Below, one piece after another: positions 51,601-59,898 of a DNA stretch of 64,000 nt. The stretch is taken from contig NC_021921.1 of assembly GCF_000470655.1 (NCBI RefSeq), positions 2,743,566 to 2,807,565 of the forward strand, in the 5' to 3' direction. Position 1 is the stretch's first letter. Every line of letters starts with the position of its first letter. The notes below the pieces were generated by a model. The model saw nothing but the letters and a program-made list of their open reading frames with translations, did no database searches and was not told where the DNA came from. The translations under genes and the position numbers were made by a program. Origin of the DNA: Halorhabdus tiamatea SARL4B (GTDB lineage: Archaea > Halobacteriota > Halobacteria > Halobacteriales > Haloarculaceae).

Positions 51601-54240
51601 GTCCAAGCGTACCTCAAGAACATCGGTGACACGACAGCATCCGGACCCGTTGAACTAAAAGACCCCTCCGGCTCAGGTGAGGACACCGCCTACGTCAGTG
51701 GTCTTCCCGGCGGCCAGATGACGATGGTCGACATGACGTGGAACGATCCGACTCGAACGGGTTCGGTGACGGTCGCGACACCCGATGATCAGGCGTCCGA
51801 ACGCGTGGTCATCAAGCGAGACGGACCTGATTGTTCAAACGTGATTTGGACGACAGATTCACAGGGTCGGTACGAAATCAGCAACGTCGACCAATTGCAG
51901 TGTATTCCACAGAACGGTCTCGATGAAGACTACAAACTCGTTGACGATATCGACGCGACTGGCACAAAATATTGGAACAACGGGAAGGGATTCGAGCCGA
52001 TCGGCGATCAGTCTCGAGGTGGTGCCGAGTTCGAGGGCGACTTCGACGGTCAGGGACACAAAATAGAGAACCTCTACATCGACCGTCCGAACGAAAACTT
52101 CGTCGGTCTGTTCGCTGTCGTCCATGACTTCGATGCTGCGAGTTACGTCGGGAGCGGCTCAACGATCGAAAACCTCCGTTTAGAGGGTGTTGACATCCAC
52201 GGGCAGCAGGTCACTGGGGGTGTTGCGGGCGCTACCGGTGGCATCATCGAAAACACCCGAGTCGAAGGTAGAGTCGAAGCCGAATATCAGGAAGTCGGTG
52301 GAATCGTGGGGTCCACCCACAATGCAGACCTGGACAACAGGTTAGTCGTTGATGGCGAAGTCATCGGTGGTATTCCGGCTGGTGCTGTCAACGGGGTTAG
52401 CCATCCCTGGAATGATCGAAATCTCGGAATCGGCGGTATAGTCGGATCGACTGGTTACAACACTGAAGTCTCGACCGTGTACTCCCTCGCGGACGTCAAA
52501 GGTGCGTTCAGCGTCGGCGGTATCGTTGGGTGGACCTCGGACTACGCTAGCGACAACCGGCAGATGTACTGGGCCGGTGACGACATTGTCGTAACTGCGA
52601 CGCAGTCGGAGATCGACGGCTATCTTAATGACCTCGGCCGGACCTCGTACGGGACCGCTACTGGCGGAGCGATTTTCGGCCGGGGTGATGACAACCAGGA
52701 CACGTTCCAAAATAGCGTCTACTACAATAATCAGCATCACCCGTATGGCCTGGGAGAGCACGTCATTGAAGATCAGATCGACATCAACGATCGGACGACT
52801 GACGAGATGATGGGTCTCGGCGTTACCGACCGGGGTAACATGTCAAATCTAGATTACAATGACGAGGGCGGACCCTGGGTCGCGATTCCGGGCGAGTACC
52901 CGCGTTTCCAGTGGGAACTCGAAGCCGAAGGTCGCGTCGGTGTCGACATCGACGAGAGCAGTCTCAATTCCGTCGAGGCTGGCGACCCCTTGGACGTTCC
53001 AGTAACGGTCACGAACAGCAACTACGAAGAGGTCACACAGACGATCCGGCTGTTCGCCGACGGAACTCCGGTCGACAGCACGGAGGTGACGGTTGACGCC
53101 CGGGATCTGGGAGACCCACCCGAAAGCAAGTACCTCTCCAGTGCGCTGACCTGGAATACGAAATCCGACGACGATGGCACGGTACAACTCGAAGTCCGCA
53201 GTGAGGACGCGATCGATACGGAAACGGTCACGATACAGACACCGACGACGGGTGACTACACCGTCGACAGTATCAGTACTACCGGTCCGACGACTGCCGG
53301 CGATGTGCTCACCGTCTACGCTGACATCAACTACACCGGATCGAGTCCCGCCCCCTCTGAACTCGTCACACTGCAGAATTTCGACGGAGGCGTGGTCGAT
53401 AGCAAGAATATCTCTAACGACTGGACCAATTTGCCACTCGAATGGGACACCAGCGAGGGCTTGGTCTCGAGCGGGGCCATCACCGACGATATCACTGTCG
53501 GGACGAGTGACGATTTGGAGACGGAAGAGGTCACGATCCAGGCAGCGGGCGACGGTGACTTCCAGATTCAGAACCTCACCGCGAACGATCCGGTCACGGA
53601 AGGCGATGCGTTAAATATCACCGCCACTGTTGAGAATGTCGGCTCGAAAAACGGAACCCAGAATCTCCTGTTGCGGGACCACGGGGACAGTCCAGTCGAC
53701 ATCACGTCCGTGTCGCTGGATCCGGGCGATTCGACGACCGTCACGCTCACCTGGAACACGGCCGTCGGCGACAACGGTCAGGACGATGTCACCGTGACCA
53801 CCATGGACGACACTGAGACGAAGAATGTGAAAATAGAAGAACAACCCGAGGAGCAACTCGATGTGGTTGTCAAAGAGGTACGTTACAACGGCTCGCAGAT
53901 CTCCAATGGGACGACCGTCGAGGCGGGAGCAACCCTCGAAGCCGACGTCGCAGTCAGCAACGCAACCCAGCCAGTCACGAAGCCGGTGTGGCTCGAGTTC
54001 GCTGGTGAAACGGTCGCGTTCAACTCCGGCGTGACTGTCAATGCGAATTCGAGCCACACCGTGACCCTGACGTGGAACGTTCACGAAGCGATGAATGGTT
54101 CCGATTTGGTGGCGAAGACAGCCCACGATAGTGATCTCTTCGACCTGACGATCGAACCCGTCCGGACGTCGACGATGCCGTTGACGACACCCGGCGGGGA
54201 GCCGATAGACGTCGACCTCGATAAACTCGCAATCGGATAA
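48616..54240 (+). CDS. Giant pilin-type-anchored surface protein (CARDB-like and GLUG domains)
   Basis: 1,874 residues. The N terminus DERSVSEILGTILIFSFVIF (residues 17-36) has the leader and hydrophobic helix of haloarchaeal pilin-like proteins (DUF7289 by memory). Beta-rich ectodomains follow: CARDB-like repeats at about 545-655, 655-755 and 756-860; a divergent AT-rich module at about 866-1070; a GLUG-type beta-helix at about 1073-1435 (KLVDDIDATG, FEGDFDGQGHKIENLYIDRP, repeated VGGIVG); then four more CARDB-like repeats to 1860. There is no C-terminal membrane helix or sorting motif, so the N-terminal helix is the only visible anchor. Many N-glycosylation sequons are present. It may be an adhesin exported by the adjacent PilB/PilC machinery. 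Confidence 0.85.
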   Translation: MGNRTTRGQYDEICADERSVSEILGTILIFSFVIFLAVGLIVIGLHAFEGATAQTEDRLAQDSMQEMGNRLHSLTGSQIDTATEFEFPTGTGDDIKALDEGTVNVSIKTDPDYVGLVEASNQSNYTRIDLGTIEHEAADGTVTAYQGGALFEKQGDLIEIVQEPTFDYRGEVVDLSFRSVNLSQMSDSESITAKRLLEKSANQSEQIREMMRPHWNLTGYSDIMAPVTIKVTIESEYADAWQMYAENRMTETPTVNRISSNEVEIVFDKFDGGFTLTNQTFDDGVFYSGEAALTGLVNVSNATIDGLGGKVNVSSIKGSGAGSPVPQSQYMLGIYDDGFDEWLIYDTSGSGRWFNLTGSPVTPSATNGAVTSLNNDTYPIDPKETLTCVVERDPSGGPDHEQFVDYVDAPNEGCLADPLARNVPKNATVNPHFNVSFDDVRLAGPKNITTDDVVAGQDKIELEWTVENDYVSNGTTPVVLLFSEDGSSNWIPLDKTDVYLDGYGDSKPGSFQVNATGSSNVTFQVVTLDTNDKYGPVDIVKRPERGKFQIDSLSVPDSDLTAGDDLQADVEITNTAAINDTQLVELQFDDNSGSGPAPVAWKKVSMNAGTTKTVSINWTTTNAFNTSSGEVIAETYHDTASESPIEIDKGMAANATFEVAIDNINPSPIWDGDSVTVDATVENVGSQATEQDIALLADGKVVDAVLDENLSSGASTTMSFPWDSTGHGGQTVDLTVASADDTVTQPVTVQTPTPTDFDVNIDEVRVDGVPGGAVDPGNSTVTVEATVSNSGDSDAPTVWLNGFEDRVVAVDDTVQTIGLRSGDPSSTSVTLQWNVPADVNTSDTEIEIAVDGDSETRELDIESRLVVENIQTSKNTAQQATFTNIYVTDNSYDWSQQPSSFSVDYNVNPASGFDHVSFVFDGAYSYTSKDIQNSTSTTGTLSHSQSYGWWQDYTITGRIIDDGNVIEKETFNVLADGNDRNVNVSGANVVTESVDVQAYLKNIGDTTASGPVELKDPSGSGEDTAYVSGLPGGQMTMVDMTWNDPTRTGSVTVATPDDQASERVVIKRDGPDCSNVIWTTDSQGRYEISNVDQLQCIPQNGLDEDYKLVDDIDATGTKYWNNGKGFEPIGDQSRGGAEFEGDFDGQGHKIENLYIDRPNENFVGLFAVVHDFDAASYVGSGSTIENLRLEGVDIHGQQVTGGVAGATGGIIENTRVEGRVEAEYQEVGGIVGSTHNADLDNRLVVDGEVIGGIPAGAVNGVSHPWNDRNLGIGGIVGSTGYNTEVSTVYSLADVKGAFSVGGIVGWTSDYASDNRQMYWAGDDIVVTATQSEIDGYLNDLGRTSYGTATGGAIFGRGDDNQDTFQNSVYYNNQHHPYGLGEHVIEDQIDINDRTTDEMMGLGVTDRGNMSNLDYNDEGGPWVAIPGEYPRFQWELEAEGRVGVDIDESSLNSVEAGDPLDVPVTVTNSNYEEVTQTIRLFADGTPVDSTEVTVDARDLGDPPESKYLSSALTWNTKSDDDGTVQLEVRSEDAIDTETVTIQTPTTGDYTVDSISTTGPTTAGDVLTVYADINYTGSSPAPSELVTLQNFDGGVVDSKNISNDWTNLPLEWDTSEGLVSSGAITDDITVGTSDDLETEEVTIQAAGDGDFQIQNLTANDPVTEGDALNITATVENVGSKNGTQNLLLRDHGDSPVDITSVSLDPGDSTTVTLTWNTAVGDNGQDDVTVTTMDDTETKNVKIEEQPEEQLDVVVKEVRYNGSQISNGTTVEAGATLEADVAVSNATQPVTKPVWLEFAGETVAFNSGVTVNANSSHTVTLTWNVHEAMNGSDLVAKTAHDSDLFDLTIEPVRTSTMPLTTPGGEPIDVDLDKLAIG

Positions 54241-54434
54241 CCCGCTCATCTGGCACCTCCGCTGGCCCGACGGGCGTCAGGCGAGTCAAATCGACCAGTG
54301 TCCCCCAGAACTCACGTCCAGTCGGTCTCCGAGCGGGCGTCCGGAACCGCTCCCGGTACTCGTCGAGTCCGTGGTGTGGCGTCCGCTTCGGTCGCGTGCG
54401 CATCGTCGTACTATCCAGTCGCTCTCTTTCGAGC

Positions 54435-54472
54435 TTCCAAGCGGGTGTCCACTTTGTCGCACCCGCTTGGAA
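54435..54472. terminator. 13-base perfect hairpin
   Basis: TTCCAAGCGGGTG at 54435-54447 pairs exactly with CACCCGCTTGGAA at 54460-54472 across a 12-base loop. It lies about 195 bases past the giant gene's stop. It could terminate that transcript or be a stray repeat; no clear T-run follows. Confidence 0.45.
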
Positions 54473-54509
54473 ACACCAGCAGACGCCTCGCACTGCTCGG
54501 CGTCTCCTG

Positions 54510-54589
54510 ATACTGCCGGCTGTAACAGACTGAAGGAATTCGCCACCCCGGTGTGGCGTATATCTTTACGAACTTACAGCCGGCAGTAT
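54510..54589. mobile_element. MITE-like inverted-repeat element, copy C (intact)
   Basis: Perfect 16-base terminal inverted repeats: ATACTGCCGGCTGTAA (54510-54525) and its reverse complement (54574-54589). The interior is short and non-coding with an internal CGCCAC/GTGGCG dyad. It is the best-preserved member of the family also at 48134 and 27000. Confidence 0.75.
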
Positions 54590-54749
54590 GAGCCTCCGCG
54601 TTCGCGTGTCTTTGACACGCTTCACGCGGAAACACCGATAGACTCCTTCGAGAGGTCGTCGTCTATCGAGCTTCGCCGTTCGCATGCTAATCGCATGCTC
54701 ACGGCGAAACACTACCCTTTTACCACGCCTACCGGTAGGAACGCATATC

Positions 54750-56939
54750 ATGGGCCGACGCAAGAAAATCGTACAGGAATGTGAGACGCTGATGGACAAA
54801 CCGGAGAACATCCGGAACATCGCCATCGCGGCTCACGTCGATCACGGAAAGACGACACTGACTGACAATCTCCTCGCTGGTGCGGGCATGATCTCCGACG
54901 AGACCGCCGGCGAACAGCTCGCGATGGACACCGAGGAGGACGAACAGGAACGCGGGATCACCATCGACGCGGCGAACGTCTCGATGACCCACGAGTACGA
55001 GGACACCAACCACCTCATCAACCTCATCGATACCCCTGGCCACGTCGACTTCGGCGGGGACGTCACCCGCGCGATGCGGGCCGTCGACGGCGCACTGGTG
55101 GTCGTCGACGCCGTCGAGGGCGCGATGCCCCAGACCGAGACGGTGCTCCGACAGGCGCTCCGCGAAGGCGTCAAGCCGACGCTGTTCATCAACAAGGTCG
55201 ACCGCCTCATCTCCGAACTCCAGGAAGGGCCGGAGGAGATGCAGGAGCGCCTGCTCGCGGTCATCCGCGACGTGAACGAACTCATCCGCGGGATGACCGA
55301 GGAGATGGACGACATCGAGGACGACTGGACGGTCTCCGTCGAGGAGGGCACCGTCGGCTTCGGGTCGGCGCTGTACAAGTGGGGCGTCTCGATGCCCTCG
55401 ATGCAGCGCACCGGGATGGACTTCGGCGAGATCATGGAACTCGAGCGCGCGGACAAGCGCCAGGAGCTCCACGAGCGCACGCCGCTCAGCGACGTCGTCC
55501 TCGACATGGTGTGTGAGCACTTCCCGAACCCCGTCGACGCCCAGCCCCGTCGTATTCCACGTATCTGGCGTGGCGACGCCGACAGCGACGTCGCCGAACA
55601 GATGCAGTTCGTCGACGAGGACGGCGAGGTCGTCCTGATGGTCACCGACATCGGCATCGACCCCCACGCCGGCGAGGTCGCCGCGGGTCGCGTCTTCTCC
55701 GGGACGATCGAGGAAGGCCAGGAACTGTACGTTTCGGGAACCGCGGGCAAGAACCGCGTCCAGAGCGTCGGCATCTACATGGGTGGCGAACGCGAGGAAG
55801 TCGACGAAGTCCCTGCCGGCAATATCGCCGCCGTGACTGGCCTGAAGGACGCCATCGCGGGCTCGACGGTTTCGAGCCTCGAGATGACGCCCTTCGAGTC
55901 GATCGAACACATCTCGGAGCCGGTCATCACCAAGAGCGTCGAGGCCCAGCGCATGGACGACCTGCCGAAGCTCATCGAGACGCTCCAGCAGGTCAGTAAG
56001 GAGGACCCGACCATCGAGATCGAGATCAACGAGGACACCGGCGAGCACCTGATCTCCGGGCAGGGCGAACTTCACCTCGAAGTCGTCACCCAGCGCATCG
56101 AGCGCAACCAGGGCATCCCGATCACGACCGGCGAACCGATCGTCGTCTTCCGGGAGGCACCCCAGGAAGCCAGCCGCGAGGTCGAGGGGATTTCGCCGAA
56201 CCGCCACAACCGCTTCTACATCACCGTCGAACCGCTTTCCGAGGACATCGTCGACGCGATCCAGCTCGGCGAGGCCTCGATGGACATGCCCGAACTGGAG
56301 CGTCGTGAAGCACTCCAGGAAGCCGGCATGGACAAGGACACGTCCCAGAACGTCGAGCACATCCACGGGACGAACGTCATCATCGACGACACGAAGGGGA
56401 TCCAGCACCTCAACGAGACGATGGAACTCGTCCTCGAAGGGTTCGAGGAGGCCTTGAACGACGGGCCACTGGCCGCCGAGCCGGTTCAGGGCTCGCTCAT
56501 TCGCCTCCACGACGCCCGGCTCCACGAGGACGCCATCCACCGCGGTCCGGCCCAGGTCATCCCGGCCGTCCGCCAGTCGCTGCACAACGCCCTGATCGAC
56601 GCCGAGATCCGCCTCCTCGAACCGATCCAGGACGTCCGCATCGACGTCCCCAACGAGCACATGGGTGCCGCGAGCGGCGAGGTCCAGGGTCGTCGTGGCC
56701 GCGTCGACGACATGTACCAGGAAGGCGACCTCATGGTCGTCGAGGGCATCGCGCCCGTCGAGGAGATGATCGGCTTCTCCAGCGACATCCGGAGCGCGAC
56801 CGAGGGTCGTGCGTCCTGGAACACGGAGAACGCCGGCTTCCGCGTCATGGCCGACAATCTCCAGCCGGAGAAGATCACCGAGATTCGCGAACGCAAGGGC
56901 ATGAAGACCGAACTGCCCGAAGCGATCGATTACTTCTAG
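54750..56939 (+). CDS. fusA: Translation elongation factor 2
   Basis: 729 residues, the standard haloarchaeal EF-2 length, from the ATG at 54750 ([14 protein letters not shown]); an upstream frame from 54684 is not conserved-looking. EF-2 drives ribosomal translocation with GTP. The G1 motif AHVDHGKTT starts at residue 28. [10 protein letters not shown] and [10 protein letters not shown] cover switch I and G3, and NKVDR is G4. The diphthamide-modified histidine is about H597 in [11 protein letters not shown] perfect 61-base palindrome begins one base after the stop. Usual neighbours such as rps7 are absent here. Confidence 0.97.
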   Translation: MGRRKKIVQECETLMDKPENIRNIAIAAHVDHGKTTLTDNLLAGAGMISDETAGEQLAMDTEEDEQERGITIDAANVSMTHEYEDTNHLINLIDTPGHVDFGGDVTRAMRAVDGALVVVDAVEGAMPQTETVLRQALREGVKPTLFINKVDRLISELQEGPEEMQERLLAVIRDVNELIRGMTEEMDDIEDDWTVSVEEGTVGFGSALYKWGVSMPSMQRTGMDFGEIMELERADKRQELHERTPLSDVVLDMVCEHFPNPVDAQPRRIPRIWRGDADSDVAEQMQFVDEDGEVVLMVTDIGIDPHAGEVAAGRVFSGTIEEGQELYVSGTAGKNRVQSVGIYMGGEREEVDEVPAGNIAAVTGLKDAIAGSTVSSLEMTPFESIEHISEPVITKSVEAQRMDDLPKLIETLQQVSKEDPTIEIEINEDTGEHLISGQGELHLEVVTQRIERNQGIPITTGEPIVVFREAPQEASREVEGISPNRHNRFYITVEPLSEDIVDAIQLGEASMDMPELERREALQEAGMDKDTSQNVEHIHGTNVIIDDTKGIQHLNETMELVLEGFEEALNDGPLAAEPVQGSLIRLHDARLHEDAIHRGPAQVIPAVRQSLHNALIDAEIRLLEPIQDVRIDVPNEHMGAASGEVQGRRGRVDDMYQEGDLMVVEGIAPVEEMIGFSSDIRSATEGRASWNTENAGFRVMADNLQPEKITEIRERKGMKTELPEAIDYF

Positions 56940-57000
56940 AGACCACCTTTTTACTTCAGAGGGTCGCCGACGGCGACCCTCTGAAGTAAAAAGGTGGTCT
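56940..57000. terminator. Perfect 61-base palindrome directly after EF-2
   Basis: Bases 56940-56969 are the exact reverse complement of 56971-57000 around a single central base at 56970. The arms include T5 and A5 tracts, so transcripts from either strand could fold and end in U-rich sequence. It may be a strong bidirectional terminator, an mRNA-end stabiliser or a recent palindromic duplication. The EF-2 stop codon ends at 56939. Confidence 0.8.
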
Positions 57001-57066
57001 TGCTGAGCGAAGCGAAGCAAGGCTCGGAAGACGAACGGAGTGAGTTTTCTGGTGGACCAAAAACAT

Positions 57067-57087
57067 CCGAGCGCCTTCGGCGCTCGG
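57067..57087. terminator. Hairpin with 9-base stem
   Basis: CCGAGCGCC, loop TTC, GGCGCTCGG. One of several hairpins between EF-2 and the next gene. Role unproven. Confidence 0.5.
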
Positions 57088-57091
57088 GGAA

Positions 57092-57113
57092 ACGACGGCG
57101 CAAGCGCCGTCGT
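57092..57113. terminator. Hairpin with 10-base stem
   Basis: ACGACGGCGC, AA, GCGCCGTCGT. Another strong dyad a few bases after the previous one. The 230-base spacer to the next gene contains no coding frame. Confidence 0.5.
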
Positions 57114-57231
57114 ATGCTTGTCGCTTGTTGTTTGTTGATTCAACAACTGGTCCGGGGGCCCGCTATCCGTTCATGGTCGGTGCTTTTCACGCCGGTAGAT
57201 ATATTTCATCGGACGTCGTGTGTCGGAGGGC

Positions 57232-58203
57232 ATGGAGTACACGACACTCGGTTCGACCGGAATGGAGGTCAGTAAGATCGCGCTGGGCTGTATGAGTTTC
57301 GGGAGTCAGGACGACTGGATGCTGGATGCGGAGGAGGGCCGGGAACTCGTCGAGCGGGCGATCGACCTCGGCGTCAACTTCTTCGACACGGCAAACACGT
57401 ACTCGTCGGGCGAGAGCGAGGAGATCCTCGGCGACGTCCTCGCGGAGTACGACCGTGACGAGCAGGTCGTCGCGACGAAGGTCCGCTTCTCGGGGGCGAA
57501 GGAACACCGCAATGCGGAGGGCCTCTCCCGGAAGACCATCGAGCAGGAACTCGACGCCTCCCTGGAGCGTCTCGGCATGGACACCGTGGATCTCTACCAG
57601 ATCCACCGCTGGGACTACGACACGCTGATCGAGACCACGCTCCGGGCGCTCGACGATGCGGTTCGGCGTGGGAAGGTCCGGCACATCGGAGCCTCCTCGA
57701 TGTGGGCCCATCAGTTCCAGAAGGCGCTGCACGTCAGCGATCGGGAGGGACTCGCGCGCTTCGAGACGATGCAGAATCTCTATCACCTGGCCTACCGCGA
57801 GGAAGAACGTGAGATGTATCCCGTCTGTGACACGGAGAACATCGGCGTCATGCCGTGGTCGCCGCTGGGGGCGGGCTATCTCACGCGTCCGCACGACGAG
57901 TTCACGTCGACAGCGCGTGGCGAGCACGAACTCGACTACGGAACGCCGTATCACGAGGGGCCGGGCAGCGAGGAGATCAACGACCGCGTCGCCGAACTCG
58001 CTGCCGACTACGGGGTGACGATGGCCCAGATCGCGCTGGCGTGGCACTTCCAGAACGAGTACGTCGACGCGCCGATCGTCGGAACCTCGAGTATCGAACA
58101 CTTAGAAGACGCCGTCGAAGCGCTGGAGATCAACCTCAGCGCCTCGGACGTCGAGTACCTCGAAGAACCCTACGAACCAGTCGAAGTTTTCGGCCACGAG
58201 TGA
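57232..58203 (+). CDS. Aldo/keto reductase
   Basis: About 323 residues from the ATG at 57232. NAD(P)H-dependent aldo/keto reductase TIM barrel with catalytic tetrad D52, Y57 (ANTYSSG), K83 (ATKV) and H125 (YQIHRWD). The family fingerprint GSESEEILG-like stretch is ESEEILGDVL. Unlike the enzyme at 4129-5268 it has no Fe-S tail. Substrate unknown; it resembles the YajO/PdxI-like group. An in-frame start 12 bases earlier is possible. Confidence 0.9.
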   Translation: MEYTTLGSTGMEVSKIALGCMSFGSQDDWMLDAEEGRELVERAIDLGVNFFDTANTYSSGESEEILGDVLAEYDRDEQVVATKVRFSGAKEHRNAEGLSRKTIEQELDASLERLGMDTVDLYQIHRWDYDTLIETTLRALDDAVRRGKVRHIGASSMWAHQFQKALHVSDREGLARFETMQNLYHLAYREEEREMYPVCDTENIGVMPWSPLGAGYLTRPHDEFTSTARGEHELDYGTPYHEGPGSEEINDRVAELAADYGVTMAQIALAWHFQNEYVDAPIVGTSSIEHLEDAVEALEINLSASDVEYLEEPYEPVEVFGHE

Positions 58204-58289
58204 GCCATCGCGGGTTCGGTGGAGGTCTCCCGCCGAGGCACGTCGCCCGTCAGGCTTAACTCCCCCTCCGTCGAAGGCCGGATACTCAG

Positions 58290-58505
58290 ATGCCAGAAGT
58301 AGAGATCACGATTCCGGATCATCTGGAGATGCAGATCGCCCAGCTAGTCGAGGAAGGCGAGTTTCTCAACCGCGAGGAGGCGATCGAGGACCTCCTCTCA
58401 ACGGGGCTGAAGGCGTATAAGACGAGTGGCCCGATCGACGACGAGGAGGAACCGGGCCTCGAAGAAGACGGCATGATGGGACACGACGACGAGTACGTCT
58501 TCTGA
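58290..58505 (+). CDS. Ribbon-helix-helix (CopG-like) small protein
   Basis: 71 residues. EVEITIPDHLEMQIAQLVEEG and FLNREEAIEDLLSTGLKAY match the beta-helix-helix of RHH DNA-binding proteins common in haloarchaea. The C terminus is acidic and ends in DDEYVF. It probably acts as a dimeric regulator; no toxin partner is adjacent. It follows the aldo/keto reductase by 86 bases on the same strand. Confidence 0.8.
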   Translation: MPEVEITIPDHLEMQIAQLVEEGEFLNREEAIEDLLSTGLKAYKTSGPIDDEEEPGLEEDGMMGHDDEYVF

Positions 58506-58642
58506 GACGAATTTTCAGACCGCCGGGTGCCCGAAGGAGTGGCCGCCCGGCTGAGAGCAAACAGTCGTTCGGCAGGTCTGTGACGTCTGGTAGGTGTTCC
58601 CGGGTAATCCTTATGCCGGACTCAACCTAACGTATCCGTACC

Positions 58643-58921
58643 ATGCATAAAGACGAACTGCTCGAACTTCACGAGGAGATGGTAACGATCATGGACTATT
58701 TCGACCGGCAGGAAAGCGTCGACAGCGAGTTGTTCGAACCGTACAAAGAACTCGACGTGACTCCCGCCGACGTTCATATGTCCAAAAGCGAGCACAAACA
58801 CGCCGTCTTCGTCCTCGGCAACGCGCTGGCGAACGCGATGAGCGAAGACGAGTTCTCCGACGCCGGCCGCGTCGGCAAACGGATGAAAGAACTCGCCGAA
58901 GACGCCGAAAGTAAGCTCTGA
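58643..58921 (+). CDS. UPF0058-family small helical protein
   Basis: 92 residues. MHKDELLELHEEMVTIMDYF and SKSEHKHAVFVLGNALA match UPF0058, a conserved archaeal family of small helical proteins with conserved His/Glu residues suggestive of metal binding. Function unknown. It is monocistronic with a 137-base upstream spacer; a CTTATG-type patch upstream may belong to its promoter. Confidence 0.88.
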   Translation: MHKDELLELHEEMVTIMDYFDRQESVDSELFEPYKELDVTPADVHMSKSEHKHAVFVLGNALANAMSEDEFSDAGRVGKRMKELAEDAESKL

Positions 58922-59008
58922 GGTGGCGGCGTCTATTGCCATCCGGGCGGGAAATCGTCGAGACAGCAGACATTCGCCCGTTTTCTCAAGTTTACCGTCG
59001 CCCAGCGC

Positions 59009-59791
59009 TCATTCATTTTCGAACGCGGGCTCGCGCTGGTCGATGAACGCGCCCGCGCCTTCGACGTGTTCGCTCGTTCCGAACCGGCGTCGCCGGGCGG
59101 CGCGTTCGGCCTCCATTGCTGTATGCAAAGACTGTGGCCCGTTCGCTGTGAGTAACTGTCCGGTCTCGCGCGTCGCTTCGGGAGGGCCGGACGCGACTGT
59201 TTCGACGAACGCGTCGAGTCGTTCCTCGAACTCACCGGTCGGAAACACTCGCTTGAACAACCCCAATTCCTTCGCGCGCTCGGCATCGAGTAACTCGCCA
59301 GTATAGAGGAGTTCGGCGGCCCTCGATTCACCGACGGCCGTCGGGAGGAGTGTCGAGACGCCGGCCCCGACTGGCATCCCGACGCGGTGAAAGCCAAAGC
59401 CGATCGACCCGTCCTCGCTCGCGACGACCACGTCACACGCGAGGGCGAGTGCCCCGCCGGCCCCGAACGCCGGTCCGTCGACAGCGGCGACGGTGGGTGC
59501 TGGAAACCCATAGAGGCGTTCGATCAACGCGTCGATCCGTTCGAGGCGGTCGACGAATGCCGCCTCGGAAAGCTCGCCGCGTGCGCCGGCGACGATCCCC
59601 TCAAGATCACCGCCGGCACAGAACGTCTCGCCCGCGCCGGCGACGACGAGACACGCGGCGTCCGCGACGCTATCGAGTGCGTCGTGAGCCGCCGTGACGA
59701 TGTCCGGCGTGAGAGTATTGCGCCCCTCGGCGTCCGTGATCGTCACCGTCGCAACCCCGTCTTCGAGTGTCCACTCGAGCGGTTCGCTCAT
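59009..59791 (-). CDS. Enoyl-CoA hydratase/isomerase family protein
   Basis: 260 residues from the ATG at 59791; the longer frame to 60130 runs antisense to the photolyase and is not family-like. Crotonase fold with the oxyanion-hole segments ETFCAGGDLEGI (about residues 59-70) and AAVDGPAFGAGGALALAC. A Gly lies where the first catalytic Glu of classic hydratases often is, so hydratase versus isomerase or other crotonase chemistry is open. It diverges from the photolyase gene, with 107 bases between starts. Confidence 0.88.
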   Translation of the reverse strand: MSEPLEWTLEDGVATVTITDAEGRNTLTPDIVTAAHDALDSVADAACLVVAGAGETFCAGGDLEGIVAGARGELSEAAFVDRLERIDALIERLYGFPAPTVAAVDGPAFGAGGALALACDVVVASEDGSIGFGFHRVGMPVGAGVSTLLPTAVGESRAAELLYTGELLDAERAKELGLFKRVFPTGEFEERLDAFVETVASGPPEATRETGQLLTANGPQSLHTAMEAERAARRRRFGTSEHVEGAGAFIDQREPAFENE

Positions 59792-59898
59792 ACGATGAGA
59801 TGGTGTTGTCGACCCAAAGTATCTCCGCTGGCCCCAGTCGATGTTTCGGTGCAGGAATCCGCCCGTGGATTGACGTGGGTTCCGTTCCAGGATGACGC

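Larger units (their letters stand above)
54241..54749. other. Intergenic region with hairpins and MITE copy
   Basis: No gene is convincing. It holds a strong hairpin at 54435-54472, the MITE-like copy C at 54510-54589, and a hairpin GCGTGTC-TTT-GACACGC at about 54604-54620. A TATA-like CCCTTTTACC around 54714-54723 lies about 31 bases before the EF-2 ATG. Confidence 0.6.

Noticed and set aside
54729-57146. Very long open frame opposite EF-2 (805 residues)
   Set aside because: It is antisense to a clear EF-2 gene; long mirror frames are expected in high-GC coding DNA.
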